From positions 1 to 64,000 of the forward strand of contig JBBISA010000004.1 in assembly GCA_037441525.1 (NCBI GenBank): DNA of 64,000 bases, written 5' to 3'. Shown in pieces: positions 51,338-59,941 of this stretch; within the stretch, counting starts at the first letter, position 1, and each line of letters opens with the position of its first letter. The position numbers were made by a program, and so were the translations under genes. The notes beneath the pieces were generated by a model, which was not told where the DNA came from, did no database searches, and was given only the letters and a program-made list of their open reading frames with translations. Origin of the DNA: SKVR01 sp037441525. Its GTDB lineage: Bacteria > Bacteroidota > Bacteroidia > Bacteroidales > UBA7960.

Positions 51338-52291
51338 TCAGAAAAATAACCAGTGAAACTTGAAGCCCTTATGGGAATTATACTCCAGCGCAGGGGCAGG
51401 AAACTTAATAAAATTAAGGGTTTGAAGGAAAATGTGAAGTGTACGCGAACGGGTAGGAATTTTTGTAAAATCTATGTCGGGCGAAAGGTAAAACTGCCTG
51501 TAACGTGCCATTTGCGGCAGGTTTTGTAAGTTATGAACAACCGGGTTTTCTCTGCTCCCCATCATGCCCATGGCGCCATACCCAAAGGCTATATTTATCC
51601 ACGATGGCAAGGGTAGTGTGGTACCCGAGAATGAATGTATATTGGCCGATAGCCAATAGGTCTGTCCATTGTAATCTTTCAGCAGGTTTTCAGGGAGCGA
51701 TTTCCCCAACAAATCGGGCCGGTATTGTTCGAGGCCACTGCGCGAAAAGGAGTATTTTACAACAATCCTTTGGTCCTGCCATGCAAGTTGCTGCGCCAAA
51801 AACCCAATGGAGCCAATAGTATTGGCTGCAAAATCGGATATCGATGCACCCCATTGGGCCGAAAAACCATCGAGTATTTCAATAGAGGTAAGCATGATAC
51901 TCCCCGAAACGCTTCCCCACAATGCTGCCCGGGTATTGTTCAATCCGGCCCATTTAAAAGTCTGATAACTCAACCGGCTTAAATGGTAGGCAGTGGCGGT
52001 ATGGCCAATTTTATCCATTTGCAGCCAGTCGGGGGCATCGTTGTGAAAATGAAAGGATGTGCGCGGGTAATCCTTGTACCAAAGTTGGTTGAGCAAAAGC
52101 AGAGTTCCCGACCAGGCTGCCCCATGCCCTGTCCCTGCGAGCCAGAGTCTTGTAGTTTCATCTGGATTGCTGTTTCGCGCAGAAAAATCTGTATCGTTGG
52201 TCACAAAATACTGGCTTTCATTCTGTGTGAAAGCCATTTTATGCACAGACAGGCAAAAAAGAATCAGAAAAACAATTCGCAGTTTAGGCAT
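51338..52291 (-). CDS. DUF2279 (YfiM-like) protein
   Basis: A 317-residue exported protein with an N-terminal signal peptide (to about residue 22). The DUF2279 core at about 45-160 has the recognisable pattern MDKIGHTATAYHLSRLSY, then SGSIMLTSIEILDGFSAQWGASISDFAANTIGS (in part). Family members are outer-membrane-associated in Bacteroidota and some are lipoproteins in enterobacteria; the function is unknown. The C-terminal half may be barrel-like. It follows the phosphoglucomutase gene by 5 bases, so they are co-transcribed. Confidence 0.8.
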   Translation of the reverse strand: MPKLRIVFLILFCLSVHKMAFTQNESQYFVTNDTDFSARNSNPDETTRLWLAGTGHGAAWSGTLLLLNQLWYKDYPRTSFHFHNDAPDWLQMDKIGHTATAYHLSRLSYQTFKWAGLNNTRAALWGSVSGSIMLTSIEILDGFSAQWGASISDFAANTIGSIGFLAQQLAWQDQRIVVKYSFSRSGLEQYRPDLLGKSLPENLLKDYNGQTYWLSANIHSFSGTTLPLPSWINIAFGYGAMGMMGSRENPVVHNLQNLPQMARYRQFYLSPDIDFTKIPTRSRTLHIFLQTLNFIKFPAPALEYNSHKGFKFHWLFF

Positions 52292-52296
52292 TGGTA

Positions 52297-53700
52297 TCAG
52301 CTCATGATGGTTTCATAACCTGCCTTGAGAATTTCAAGGGCCTTTTCGCGGGTTGATGATTCGGCATAGGTGCGCAAAACGGGTTCGGTTCCCGAAGGGC
52401 GAATCATCAACCACTCATGGTCATTAAAGTAATATTTGAATCCATCCAGGGTTTCCACCCTTTCAACCTGCCAGGGGCCGAAGGATTTATAAAAATTATT
52501 TTCGCAATTGTTTACAATACGTTCTTTATTTTCCTGGGTCAGTCGTAAATCGCTTCGCTCAAAAGCGAAACTGCCGGTGAGAGTATAAATCTCATTAAGA
52601 AGCACCCTGATTGATTTACCGGTTTTTACCATAGCCTCCCATATCACAAGCCCATTGTAGATACCATCCCGTTCAGGAATATGGCCCGTAACCGCTATGC
52701 CGCCCGATTCTTCACCTCCCATCAGGATATCTTCCTGAAGCATTAACCCGCAAATATGCTTGAAGCCAATTTTTACTATTTCGAGCGGCAGGTTGTAAAT
52801 TTCGCAAAGTCTTTTAATTTTTACTGTTGATGAAAAACCCGTGGCAACTTTGGCCGATAGGTTTTTGTATTTATGCAGGTAATGAATAAGAAGCAGCATG
52901 GTATTGTGTGAGTCAACATAATTCCCCTGCTTGTCAAACAGAGCAATTCTGTCAGCATCTCCATCAACGGCAAGACCACAATCTATATCTTCGGCCAGTT
53001 GAATAATTTCAGAGAATTCCTGCAGGTTGCGGAGTAATGGCTCAGGTGGGATACCATCGAAGAGAGGCTGCCGTTGGCAATGCACAAGCGTAATATCGGG
53101 AAACAACCGCCTCATTACATTCTGCCCGCTACCGTACATGGCATCGAAGGCAAATTCAAGGCGGGAGTTACGGATAGCATTAAGGTCGAATTTGCTCTCA
53201 AGGTAATTGCAATACAGGGTTTCCAGGTCAACCTTCACGATAAGACCTGCATCTTCCAGATTTTTAAAATCTGTATCATCGGTTAAACCTGATGATTTTT
53301 CGGGTATTAGTTCTTCCACCTCCCTGATTTGTTCTTCCTGAAGGGGACCTCCGAAATTACCTTTCAGCTTATAGCCATTATACTCGGGCGGGTTATGGCT
53401 GGCTGTAATTACAACCCCAAGCCCTGCCTTAAACTCTATCACTCCCAAAGAAATCATGGGGGTTGAAACGAACCCATCGGCCAGGTAAACCTTTATACCT
53501 TTTGATGCAAGTACCCCGGCAACAGTATTTGCAAACAATTCACCGCCAAAACGGCAATCGTGCCCCACAACCACTGATTGTTCAAAATTTTTTGTTGCCA
53601 GCCAGAGTGCTGTCCCCTGTGCAACCCGGGCCACGTTATCAACGGTAAATTCCTTGGCAATTACGGCACGCCAGCCGTCAGTTCCGAACTTGATCTGCAT
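52297..53700 (-). CDS. Phosphoglucomutase/phosphomannomutase family enzyme
   Basis: A four-domain alpha-D-phosphohexomutase of 467 residues. It has the start KFGTDGWRA, the phosphoserine Ser101 in TASHNPPEYNGYK, the magnesium site DGDADR (246-251), GGEESGG (sugar-binding loop), and the C-terminal phosphate loop RPSGTEPVLR. The start at 53700 (MQIKFGTDG) is chosen because it fits the family and because a promoter box lies between it and a longer alternative start. It interconverts sugar 1- and 6-phosphates; which sugar cannot be told. Confidence 0.93.
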   Translation of the reverse strand: MQIKFGTDGWRAVIAKEFTVDNVARVAQGTALWLATKNFEQSVVVGHDCRFGGELFANTVAGVLASKGIKVYLADGFVSTPMISLGVIEFKAGLGVVITASHNPPEYNGYKLKGNFGGPLQEEQIREVEELIPEKSSGLTDDTDFKNLEDAGLIVKVDLETLYCNYLESKFDLNAIRNSRLEFAFDAMYGSGQNVMRRLFPDITLVHCQRQPLFDGIPPEPLLRNLQEFSEIIQLAEDIDCGLAVDGDADRIALFDKQGNYVDSHNTMLLLIHYLHKYKNLSAKVATGFSSTVKIKRLCEIYNLPLEIVKIGFKHICGLMLQEDILMGGEESGGIAVTGHIPERDGIYNGLVIWEAMVKTGKSIRVLLNEIYTLTGSFAFERSDLRLTQENKERIVNNCENNFYKSFGPWQVERVETLDGFKYYFNDHEWLMIRPSGTEPVLRTYAESSTREKALEILKAGYETIMS

Positions 53701-53733
53701 GTGTATAAGTATATAAGGGTGTTTTTTTGCGGA

Positions 53734-53741
53734 CAAAAATA
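53734..53741 (-). promoter_or_regulatory. Candidate -7 box for the phosphohexomutase gene
   Basis: The minus strand reads TATTTTTG, a full match, 33 bases before the start at 53700 and within the 143-base gap after mltG. Confidence 0.45.
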
Positions 53742-53843
53742 AGCGTTTCAACCCAATTAATGGTGGGATGAAGCGCTTATAATTAAGGGTTATTCATATT
53801 GCCTTCGTTTGCAATATCATCCGAAGGTATTAACCTGATTGGT

Positions 53844-54920
53844 TTATCGCCTTATATTGCGCTCGTTGAGTGCCTGCTGAAATTTGCGGGCATTTATAAG
53901 GTGTTGTGCGTAGGTTTTAGCAAAGGCATGATAACCCGAAAAGTCGTCACGGGCGCAGAAATAAAGATATTCATGCTTTTCATGATTCAAAACGCCATCA
54001 ATCACTCTGGTTTCGGGCAGGGTAATGGGCCCCGGGGGGAGCCCGTCGTATTTATAGGTGTTGTATGGAGAATCAATTTCAAGATGCCGGTTTAAAACCC
54101 TGCGGATAGAAAGATCGCCAACAGCGAATATTACGGTAGGGTCGGCCTGCAGGCGCATGTTTTTTTTCAACCTGTTAATATAAACTCCTGCTACCCTTGC
54201 ATACTCATCGCGTTTACTGGTTTCCAGTTGCACTATTGATGCAAGAACGCCAATTTCAACCGGAGTAAGGTTTAACCTGTGGGTCTTTTGTAAACGCTGT
54301 TCGTTCCAAAAAGCAGAATATTCGCGGTGCATGCGATCGAAAAGCTGGCGCGCCGAGGTGTTCCAGTAAAATTCGTAGGTGTTGGGTATAAAAAGAAGTT
54401 TTGATGTTTCAGGCTTCAGGTTGTATTGATGAAGCAGTTCACGGTCGTTTAGAAGTTTCAGTATCGACACCGAATCGGCCTCAAGTTGCTTTGAGATATT
54501 TCCAGCCAGTTGCTCCTTGGTTCTTATGTTGTTGAAGGTGAGCATAACAGGATCCTGTTTTCCTGACCGGAGCAGGTTAATTAGTTCGTTGTTACCCATA
54601 TCTTCCATAATAAGATAACGGCCCGGACGGATATTTTCTTTGTAGTTTTTCTTCTCGGCCAGCCACTCAAAGGTATTGGTGTTGATGATCATCCCGTTTT
54701 TATAAAGAATGGCTTTTACATCATTAAAGCCGCTTCCGGTTGGGATGTAAATATGGGTTGTTTTACGTTCGCCCAGAAAAACATTGGGTTGGTATATGGC
54801 ATGATAAAGCCGCCATGCTGCTATAGCTGCACTAATGGTTATTATAACAATTGCTGCAACGATTATTTTAAGCCAGAAGGGTATAGTTCCGGGTTTTTTC
54901 TTTTTTCGGGTATTGGCCAT
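53844..54920 (-). CDS. mltG: Endolytic murein transglycosylase MltG
   Basis: A membrane-anchored lytic transglycosylase that cuts nascent glycan strands and sets their length. The 358-residue protein has a basic cytosolic start (NTRKKKKP), one transmembrane helix (about 15-38), a LysM-like part, and the YceG catalytic domain, with Glu233 in IVQLETSK, then GVYINRLKKNMRLQADPTV (in part) and SPYNTYKYDGLPPGPI. It is 28 bases after a GNAT gene that follows dapF, so wall-related genes cluster here. Confidence 0.94.
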   Translation of the reverse strand: MANTRKKKKPGTIPFWLKIIVAAIVIITISAAIAAWRLYHAIYQPNVFLGERKTTHIYIPTGSGFNDVKAILYKNGMIINTNTFEWLAEKKNYKENIRPGRYLIMEDMGNNELINLLRSGKQDPVMLTFNNIRTKEQLAGNISKQLEADSVSILKLLNDRELLHQYNLKPETSKLLFIPNTYEFYWNTSARQLFDRMHREYSAFWNEQRLQKTHRLNLTPVEIGVLASIVQLETSKRDEYARVAGVYINRLKKNMRLQADPTVIFAVGDLSIRRVLNRHLEIDSPYNTYKYDGLPPGPITLPETRVIDGVLNHEKHEYLYFCARDDFSGYHAFAKTYAQHLINARKFQQALNERNIRR

Positions 54921-54948
54921 AGATTTGATCGGGGGGTTATTAAAAATG

Positions 54949-55473
54949 CTAAAGGATTAACTGGAAAAAAAGTTCATCTTCCCAGCCTTGGGTTGTCATG
55001 ATCCATTGCTTACGCACGCCAGCCTGCATAAACCCTTTGGATGTAAAAAGTCTGATGCTGTTTTTATTATTGGCTGCAATACTGCAAAACAACTGATTAA
55101 GAAATAGGGTATTACGGGCATAATCAACAACAATATCAATAGTTTCAGAGGCGTATCCCATTTGACGGTATTCGGGAGCTATCAAAATTCCGACACCGGC
55201 CCGGCGATTGTGCGCATCAAACTCAAAAAGGTCGATGCACCCCGCCGCATTGCCATCAGGGTTGTTTATCATCAGCCTTAATTGCTTATCAGTGTATATA
55301 TCACAATGCGAATTTAAAACGTACTGCTCGAGATGATACCGTGAAAATGGGGTTTGGGTATTGCTATGAACCCAGGTTTGGGGATCGTTTTCCCATTCAT
55401 ACATCAGGTCAATATCAGCAGGTTCCATTGCTCTGAGTGTTAGTCTTTCACTTTTAAGGGGTTGCATTGTCAT
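54949..55473 (-). CDS. GNAT N-acetyltransferase (RimJ/RimL type)
   Basis: A 174-residue acetyltransferase. It opens with LKSERLTLRAMEPADIDLMYEWEN (in part), the RimJ/RimL/SpeG-like start. It has the acetyl-CoA loop PEYRQMGYASETIDIV near 105-120 and SIRLFTSKGFMQAGV near the end. It lies two bases downstream of dapF and 28 upstream of mltG, so it is probably translated from the same message. The acceptor is unknown: ribosomal protein termini, polyamines and antibiotics are all possible for this fold. Confidence 0.85.
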   Translation of the reverse strand: MTMQPLKSERLTLRAMEPADIDLMYEWENDPQTWVHSNTQTPFSRYHLEQYVLNSHCDIYTDKQLRLMINNPDGNAAGCIDLFEFDAHNRRAGVGILIAPEYRQMGYASETIDIVVDYARNTLFLNQLFCSIAANNKNSIRLFTSKGFMQAGVRKQWIMTTQGWEDELFFQLIL

Positions 55474-55475
55474 AT

Positions 55476-56288
55476 TTACTGTTCATTTATTTCAATTTCG
55501 CCCTTAAAGACAAATTTTGCCGGTCCTTGCAACAATACATTGCTGTAGTGATGGTGCCCTTTTTTCTCAAACGCAACGTTGAGATTTCCACCCCTGGCTA
55601 TAACTTTGATATCATTTTGTTGCATAAGCCCGCTGTAATTGGCTGCTATGGCTGTTGCAGTAATACCGGTTCCACAGGCAAGTGTTTCATCTTCCACGCC
55701 CCTTTCATAGGTGCGTATTTTTATCCCTTCAGTTGTAACAGTGGCAAAATTAACGTTGGCACCACTCTTACCCAACCGGTTGTTGTGTCTCAGTTCACGT
55801 CCCATTGAAAAAACATCAATCGATTCGATCTCCTGATTGAATAAAACAAGGTGAGGAGAGCCAGTATTAATGAAAAAACCCCCGAGCATCTGCGATATTT
55901 CTGTAACATCCATCATTTGCAACGATATGATGTGTTCGTTTTTATTGGTTTCGATGATTGTTGCTGAGTGGGGCCCATCGGTAGCAATAAAGGTGGTTTG
56001 GTTGCCAATTAATCCAGTATCGCTGGCAAAGGCTACCAGACAGCGACCTCCATTGCCGCACATGGTGCTCTCGTTTCCATCTGAATTATAATACACCATT
56101 CTAAAATCATAATCATTGTCCTTTTTGAGAAGCATAAGTCCATCGGCTCCAATTCCAAATCTCCTGTCGCACAGAAAAGAGATTAGCTGAGCCTGATGAG
56201 GCTCCGAATCGAGCAGGTGCTGATGGGTAGGCTCAATAATGATGAAATCATTGCCGGCTCCCTGGTATTTATGAAATTGCAGATACAT
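55476..56288 (-). CDS. dapF: Diaminopimelate epimerase
   Basis: Converts LL- to meso-diaminopimelate for lysine and peptidoglycan synthesis. The two catalytic cysteines lie in STMCGNGGRC and TLACGTGITA. The start FHKYQGAGNDFI and the segment YERGVEDETLACGTG fit the family. The ATG at 56288 (MYLQFHKYQG) is preferred over one six codons upstream. At 270 residues the length is normal. It is followed by GNAT and mltG. Confidence 0.96.
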   Translation of the reverse strand: MYLQFHKYQGAGNDFIIIEPTHQHLLDSEPHQAQLISFLCDRRFGIGADGLMLLKKDNDYDFRMVYYNSDGNESTMCGNGGRCLVAFASDTGLIGNQTTFIATDGPHSATIIETNKNEHIISLQMMDVTEISQMLGGFFINTGSPHLVLFNQEIESIDVFSMGRELRHNNRLGKSGANVNFATVTTEGIKIRTYERGVEDETLACGTGITATAIAANYSGLMQQNDIKVIARGGNLNVAFEKKGHHHYSNVLLQGPAKFVFKGEIEINEQ

Positions 56289-56346
56289 TTTCTTTTTTTG
56301 ATGCAATTAATTGAAAAGAACCAAAGTATTTTGGTGTAAGTTGAAG

Positions 56347-57000
56347 TTAATATTGACCATGTTCATCAATAGTAAAGGGATCATTGACGGGTATCAGAGG
56401 TTTAAAAGTTGTGGTATGCTCAATGGGGTAATACTCATTGATATATCTGAGATAGGTTTTGCCCTTGTGTTCGGCCAAACTTACCAGATCGTATGCTTTA
56501 ATGCCGTAAAGTGCCAGTTTGTTCTTGCCCATTCTGTAGCCTACTGAATTAAGCGGCGATTCCCAGAATTCGATTACGAAAAGTTGCTCACGTGATGACT
56601 GGTTATAGTTTCCCACAAGTGAATCAAGCCGTTTTGTTAGGTCAGAAATCGTATCGGATACCGAAAAGGTAAGGGTTCGAGCAAATAGCAATCTGTCTTG
56701 GGCAATCTGGGATTCTGGTCTTGGGATTGTTTGTCTTCTGACTGGTGTCTCTTTTGCAGGTTCAAGCTTCAAGGTATCGGTTCGTTCCTTGACTACGATA
56801 ATACTATCGCCTGGCTTCAACTGAATGGTTTGGCCTGCAAACATGGCCATAACCTTATCGATAGTTTCTGAAATTACTCTGTCATTTTGTCGGTTTGAAT
56901 GCCAGTATACAAGGGTTGAGCCCAGGATGAAGCCCAGCAGGAGACCAAGAAAAATATGTATGGCTCCGAATTCATTCCTGGATTTTCTGTTTACTGGCAT
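56347..57000 (-). CDS. Single-pass membrane protein of unknown function
   Basis: A 217-residue protein. A basic N-terminus is followed by one hydrophobic segment (about 13-32, FLGLLLGFILGSTLVYW), then a probable periplasmic part with a Pro/Arg/Glu-rich linker (about 75-95) and a globular end (FVIEFWESPLNSVGYRMGKNKLALYGI in part). I do not recognise a family with confidence. It leads the dapF-GNAT-mltG run and sits behind a full -7 box. A link to envelope growth is suggested only by the neighbours. Confidence 0.75.
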   Translation of the reverse strand: MPVNRKSRNEFGAIHIFLGLLLGFILGSTLVYWHSNRQNDRVISETIDKVMAMFAGQTIQLKPGDSIIVVKERTDTLKLEPAKETPVRRQTIPRPESQIAQDRLLFARTLTFSVSDTISDLTKRLDSLVGNYNQSSREQLFVIEFWESPLNSVGYRMGKNKLALYGIKAYDLVSLAEHKGKTYLRYINEYYPIEHTTTFKPLIPVNDPFTIDEHGQY

Positions 57001-57300
57001 AGCGGGATGTTTTTATTTTATTTATTCCCTGACGGCTACAAAATTACGAAAAACGCTCAGAACGCCCATGTTTCAAATCATGTTACCAATTTTTTTAGTT
57101 GCACTTAACGAAATTTAACAATAGACTGGCAATGAGTTGATTAGTCGTATATTTTTAACAATTGGGTTAAGAATAATTAGTAGTGCAATGAACAAAGCAG
57201 GGGATAAATGGGTACATCTTTTGCAGGAAACAAAATGCTAACGGGTTGATATTTATCCTAAGGCAATTTATTCAAACGTCAAATTTTTAAACCTATTCTT
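57001..57300. other. Divergent region between the dapF run and degP
   Basis: A 300-base AT-rich gap. Apart from the -7 box for the minus-strand run, I see no clear element. The degP promoter is not obvious; ATCTTTTG near 57219 is one step from the consensus. Confidence 0.5.
57039..57046 (-). promoter_or_regulatory. Candidate -7 box of the dapF run
   Basis: The minus strand reads TAATTTTG, a full match, 39 bases before the ATG at 57000. No TTTG is seen at the standard distance. Confidence 0.45.
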
Positions 57301-58782
57301 ATGAAAAAGTATGTGTCATTTCTGGTTGTTGCAATACTTGGTGGAGTTTTTGCCCTGATGTTACAGATTTATGTATTCCCCGCAATTTCAGGTGGAGGAA
57401 ACCAGGCCATACAGGCATCAGGAAGTTCTAATTCTGTTCCAACCTCCTTTACCAGTTTGCTTTCCAATATACCCACTAACTTGCCCGATTTTACCGTAGT
57501 TGCCGAGTTATCGGTACACAGTGTTGTGCACATAAAAGCTGAGTTTGAAAGACCCAGCAATATTTATAATGAGTTTTTTGGCCCCGGAGAAATGTTCCGC
57601 GAATTTTTTGGTCCCCGGCAAAGGCCACAGACCCCCGAAAGACGTATCCAGGGTTCTGGAAGTGGAGTGATTATTAGTCCTGACGGATATGTTATTACCA
57701 ATAACCATGTTGTGCAGGATGCGATAACCATAGAAGTTAATACCAACGACAACCGTGTTTTCGAAGCCAGAGTAATAGGGCTTGATCCTACTACTGACCT
57801 TGCATTGTTGAAAATTGAAGGTGAAAACTTCCCTTTTGCTACATTCGGTGATTCGGATAAGGTGAAGGTGGGTCAGTGGGTACTTGCAGTAGGAAACCCC
57901 TTTAACCTTACTTCAACAGTTACAGCCGGAATTGTTAGTGCAACAGGTCGTAATATAAACATTCTGGGTGGGCAAACCGCCATCGAATCATTTATACAGA
58001 CCGATGCGGCAGTGAATCGGGGTAATTCGGGCGGAGCTCTGGTAAATACCAATGGTGAACTTATTGGTATCAATGCTGCTATTGCATCTACCACAGGCAC
58101 CTACGCAGGATATTCCTTCGCCATTCCATCAAACATTGCTGCCAAAGTTGTAGCAGACCTGAAGCAACATGGCGAAGTACAAAGAGGTTTTCTTGGAATT
58201 GGCATCAATGATGTAACTCCCGCATTGGTGCGACAAAATAATTTGAAGGTGAACAGAGGTGTTTATGTGGCCAGGGTTGATGAAAACAGTGCCGCTTCAA
58301 CTGCAGGTCTGAAACAAGGCGATGTAATAACTGCCATAGATGGAAGGATTGTCAATACCAACGCCGATCTTCTCGAAACAATAGGCCGCAGGCGTCCGGG
58401 CGATCAGGTTGTCATAACATATAACCGCGATGGCCGGAATATGGAAGGAAAAGCTGTTCTTCGAAATGTTCATGGCGATACATCCATTGTTAAACCCGGT
58501 GAGATTGATGTAGTTGAGGCCCTTGGTGCCACCCTTGAAAATGTTTCGGCCAATGAATTGAGGCGGTTGAGAATTAATAATGGTGTAAAAGTGAATACAC
58601 TGGCCCGGGGAAAGCTAGCCTCCGCTGGTATAAAGGAAGGTTTTATTATTACCCAGGTTGATCGTGAGCCCGTGCGTTCGGCCCGCGAGCTGGTTGCAAT
58701 GCTAAACAGCAGGTCGGGAGGTGTTTTGATTGAAGGAATTTATCCCAACGGAACCCGGGCATTTTATGGCGTAGGGCTGTAA
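57301..58782 (+). CDS. DegP/HtrA-type periplasmic serine protease
   Basis: An envelope quality-control protease and chaperone of 493 residues. An N-terminal signal or anchor (about 1-25) is followed by the trypsin-like domain with the triad His136 (ITNNHVV), Asp166 (DPTTDLALLKI) and Ser243 (RGNSGGAL). PDZ1 (about 285-375, GFLGIGINDVTP) and PDZ2 (about 395-490) follow. It is monocistronic with a strong terminator. Confidence 0.95.
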   Translation: MKKYVSFLVVAILGGVFALMLQIYVFPAISGGGNQAIQASGSSNSVPTSFTSLLSNIPTNLPDFTVVAELSVHSVVHIKAEFERPSNIYNEFFGPGEMFREFFGPRQRPQTPERRIQGSGSGVIISPDGYVITNNHVVQDAITIEVNTNDNRVFEARVIGLDPTTDLALLKIEGENFPFATFGDSDKVKVGQWVLAVGNPFNLTSTVTAGIVSATGRNINILGGQTAIESFIQTDAAVNRGNSGGALVNTNGELIGINAAIASTTGTYAGYSFAIPSNIAAKVVADLKQHGEVQRGFLGIGINDVTPALVRQNNLKVNRGVYVARVDENSAASTAGLKQGDVITAIDGRIVNTNADLLETIGRRRPGDQVVITYNRDGRNMEGKAVLRNVHGDTSIVKPGEIDVVEALGATLENVSANELRRLRINNGVKVNTLARGKLASAGIKEGFIITQVDREPVRSARELVAMLNSRSGGVLIEGIYPNGTRAFYGVGL

Positions 58783-58807
58783 AAAAATAATTGTTAATTT
58801 ATGCGGG

Positions 58808-58850
58808 TTGGGCTTAACGGGTAATTCCTTAAGCCCAATCATTATTTTTT
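58808..58850 (+). terminator. Terminator of the degP-like gene
   Basis: TTGGGCTTAA, an 11-base loop, TTAAGCCCAA, then TCATTATTTTTT. Perfect 10-bp stem 25 bases after the stop. Confidence 0.9.
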
Positions 58851-58874
58851 GTGGGTAGAAAAAAATGATATTTA

Positions 58875-58907
58875 TTGATGTTTCTCTTATTATTCTTTGT
58901 AACTTTG
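58875..58907 (+). promoter_or_regulatory. Promoter of rpoD
   Basis: TTG, 22 bases, TAACTTTG: a full -7 box with a plausible -33 TTG. The predicted start is near 58914, about 60 bases before the ATG. Confidence 0.6.
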
Positions 58908-58975
58908 AAAGTTTTTTCACCGTGAAAAACAAATGATCTCCACTACCCCCAAATCTCTAAATCTTAATCATCATT

Positions 58976-59842
58976 ATGAGACAATTAAAGATTTCAAAAT
59001 CTATTACCAACAGGGATACAGCTTCGTTAGACAAGTATCTTCAGGAAATAGGTAAGGTGCCCCTCATTACAGCCGAAGAAGAGGTACAATTGGCGCAACG
59101 AATCAAACAGGGCGACCAGGCTGCTTTGGAAAAACTTACCAAAGCCAACCTTCGCTTTGTGGTATCAGTAGCCAAACAGTACCAAAACCAGGGGTTAAGC
59201 CTTCCTGACCTGATCAACGAAGGTAACCTTGGCCTTATTAAGGCTGCCAAAAGGTTCGACGAAACCCGTGGTTTTAAATTTATCTCGTACGCGGTGTGGT
59301 GGATCCGTCAGTCTATTCTTCAGGCATTGGCTGAGCAGTCACGAATTGTCAGGCTCCCGCTGAACCAGGTAGGTTCACTCAACAAAATCAAAAAGGAAGC
59401 ATCGCGCCTCGAACAAAAATTCGAACGTCCGCCCTCCACTGAAGAATTAGCCGAATCTCTGGAAATCAACGAAGAAAAAATTGCTGAATCGTTCAGGATT
59501 TCCACCCATCACGTATCTGTTGATGCCCCTCTGGTGCAGGGCGAAGATGCCAGTCTGCTGGATGTTTATGTTAACCAGGATTCTCCCAATGCCGATTCAA
59601 GTCTTATTCACGAATCGCTGGCCCGGGAAATTCAACGTTCGCTGGCTACCCTGACCGAAAAGGAACGCGATGTCATTAACCTGTATTTCGGTATTGGTAT
59701 GAACCACGGCCTTACACTCGATGAGATTGGTGCCAAATTCGACTTAACACGTGAACGTGTACGGCAAATAAAGGAAAAAGCCATCAGAAGGCTTAAGCAC
59801 ACTTCAAGAAGTAAATTACTTAAAGCCTATCTTGGGCAATAA
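58976..59842 (+). CDS. rpoD: Primary sigma factor (RpoD/SigA)
   Basis: The 288-residue housekeeping sigma factor, in the short form typical of Bacteroidota, lacking most of region 1.1. Region 1.2 is DTASLDKYLQEIGKVPLITAEEE (in part). Region 2 includes LRFVVSVAKQYQNQGLSLPDLINEGNLG (in part) and the -10-binding FKFISYAVWWIRQSI. Region 3 is EASRLEQKFERPPSTEELAE (in part), and region 4.2 is LTRERVRQIKEKAIRRL. This sigma recognises the unusual TAnnTTTG elements noted elsewhere in the window. It is monocistronic. Confidence 0.97.
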   Translation: MRQLKISKSITNRDTASLDKYLQEIGKVPLITAEEEVQLAQRIKQGDQAALEKLTKANLRFVVSVAKQYQNQGLSLPDLINEGNLGLIKAAKRFDETRGFKFISYAVWWIRQSILQALAEQSRIVRLPLNQVGSLNKIKKEASRLEQKFERPPSTEELAESLEINEEKIAESFRISTHHVSVDAPLVQGEDASLLDVYVNQDSPNADSSLIHESLAREIQRSLATLTEKERDVINLYFGIGMNHGLTLDEIGAKFDLTRERVRQIKEKAIRRLKHTSRSKLLKAYLGQ

Positions 59843-59863
59843 TTTCACACATTGAGTGTTTTG

Positions 59864-59901
59864 AAAAAGCGGTATTTGTAGTTTTGCAGATACCGTTTTT
59901 T
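59864..59901 (+). terminator. Terminator of rpoD, with a promoter box in its loop
   Basis: AAAAAGCGGTAT pairs with ATACCGTTTTTT across a 14-base loop, followed by TATTTTTTCG. The loop holds the TAGTTTTG element described separately. Confidence 0.85.
59879..59886 (+). promoter_or_regulatory. Candidate -7 box for the 5'-nucleotidase gene
   Basis: TTTGTAGTTTTGC contains TAGTTTTG. TTTG lies 15 bases upstream. It sits in the loop of the rpoD terminator, 56 bases before the ATG. Confidence 0.45.
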
Positions 59902-59941
59902 ATTTTTTCGAACCACAGTTTTCGCATTTCCAATATTTCCT

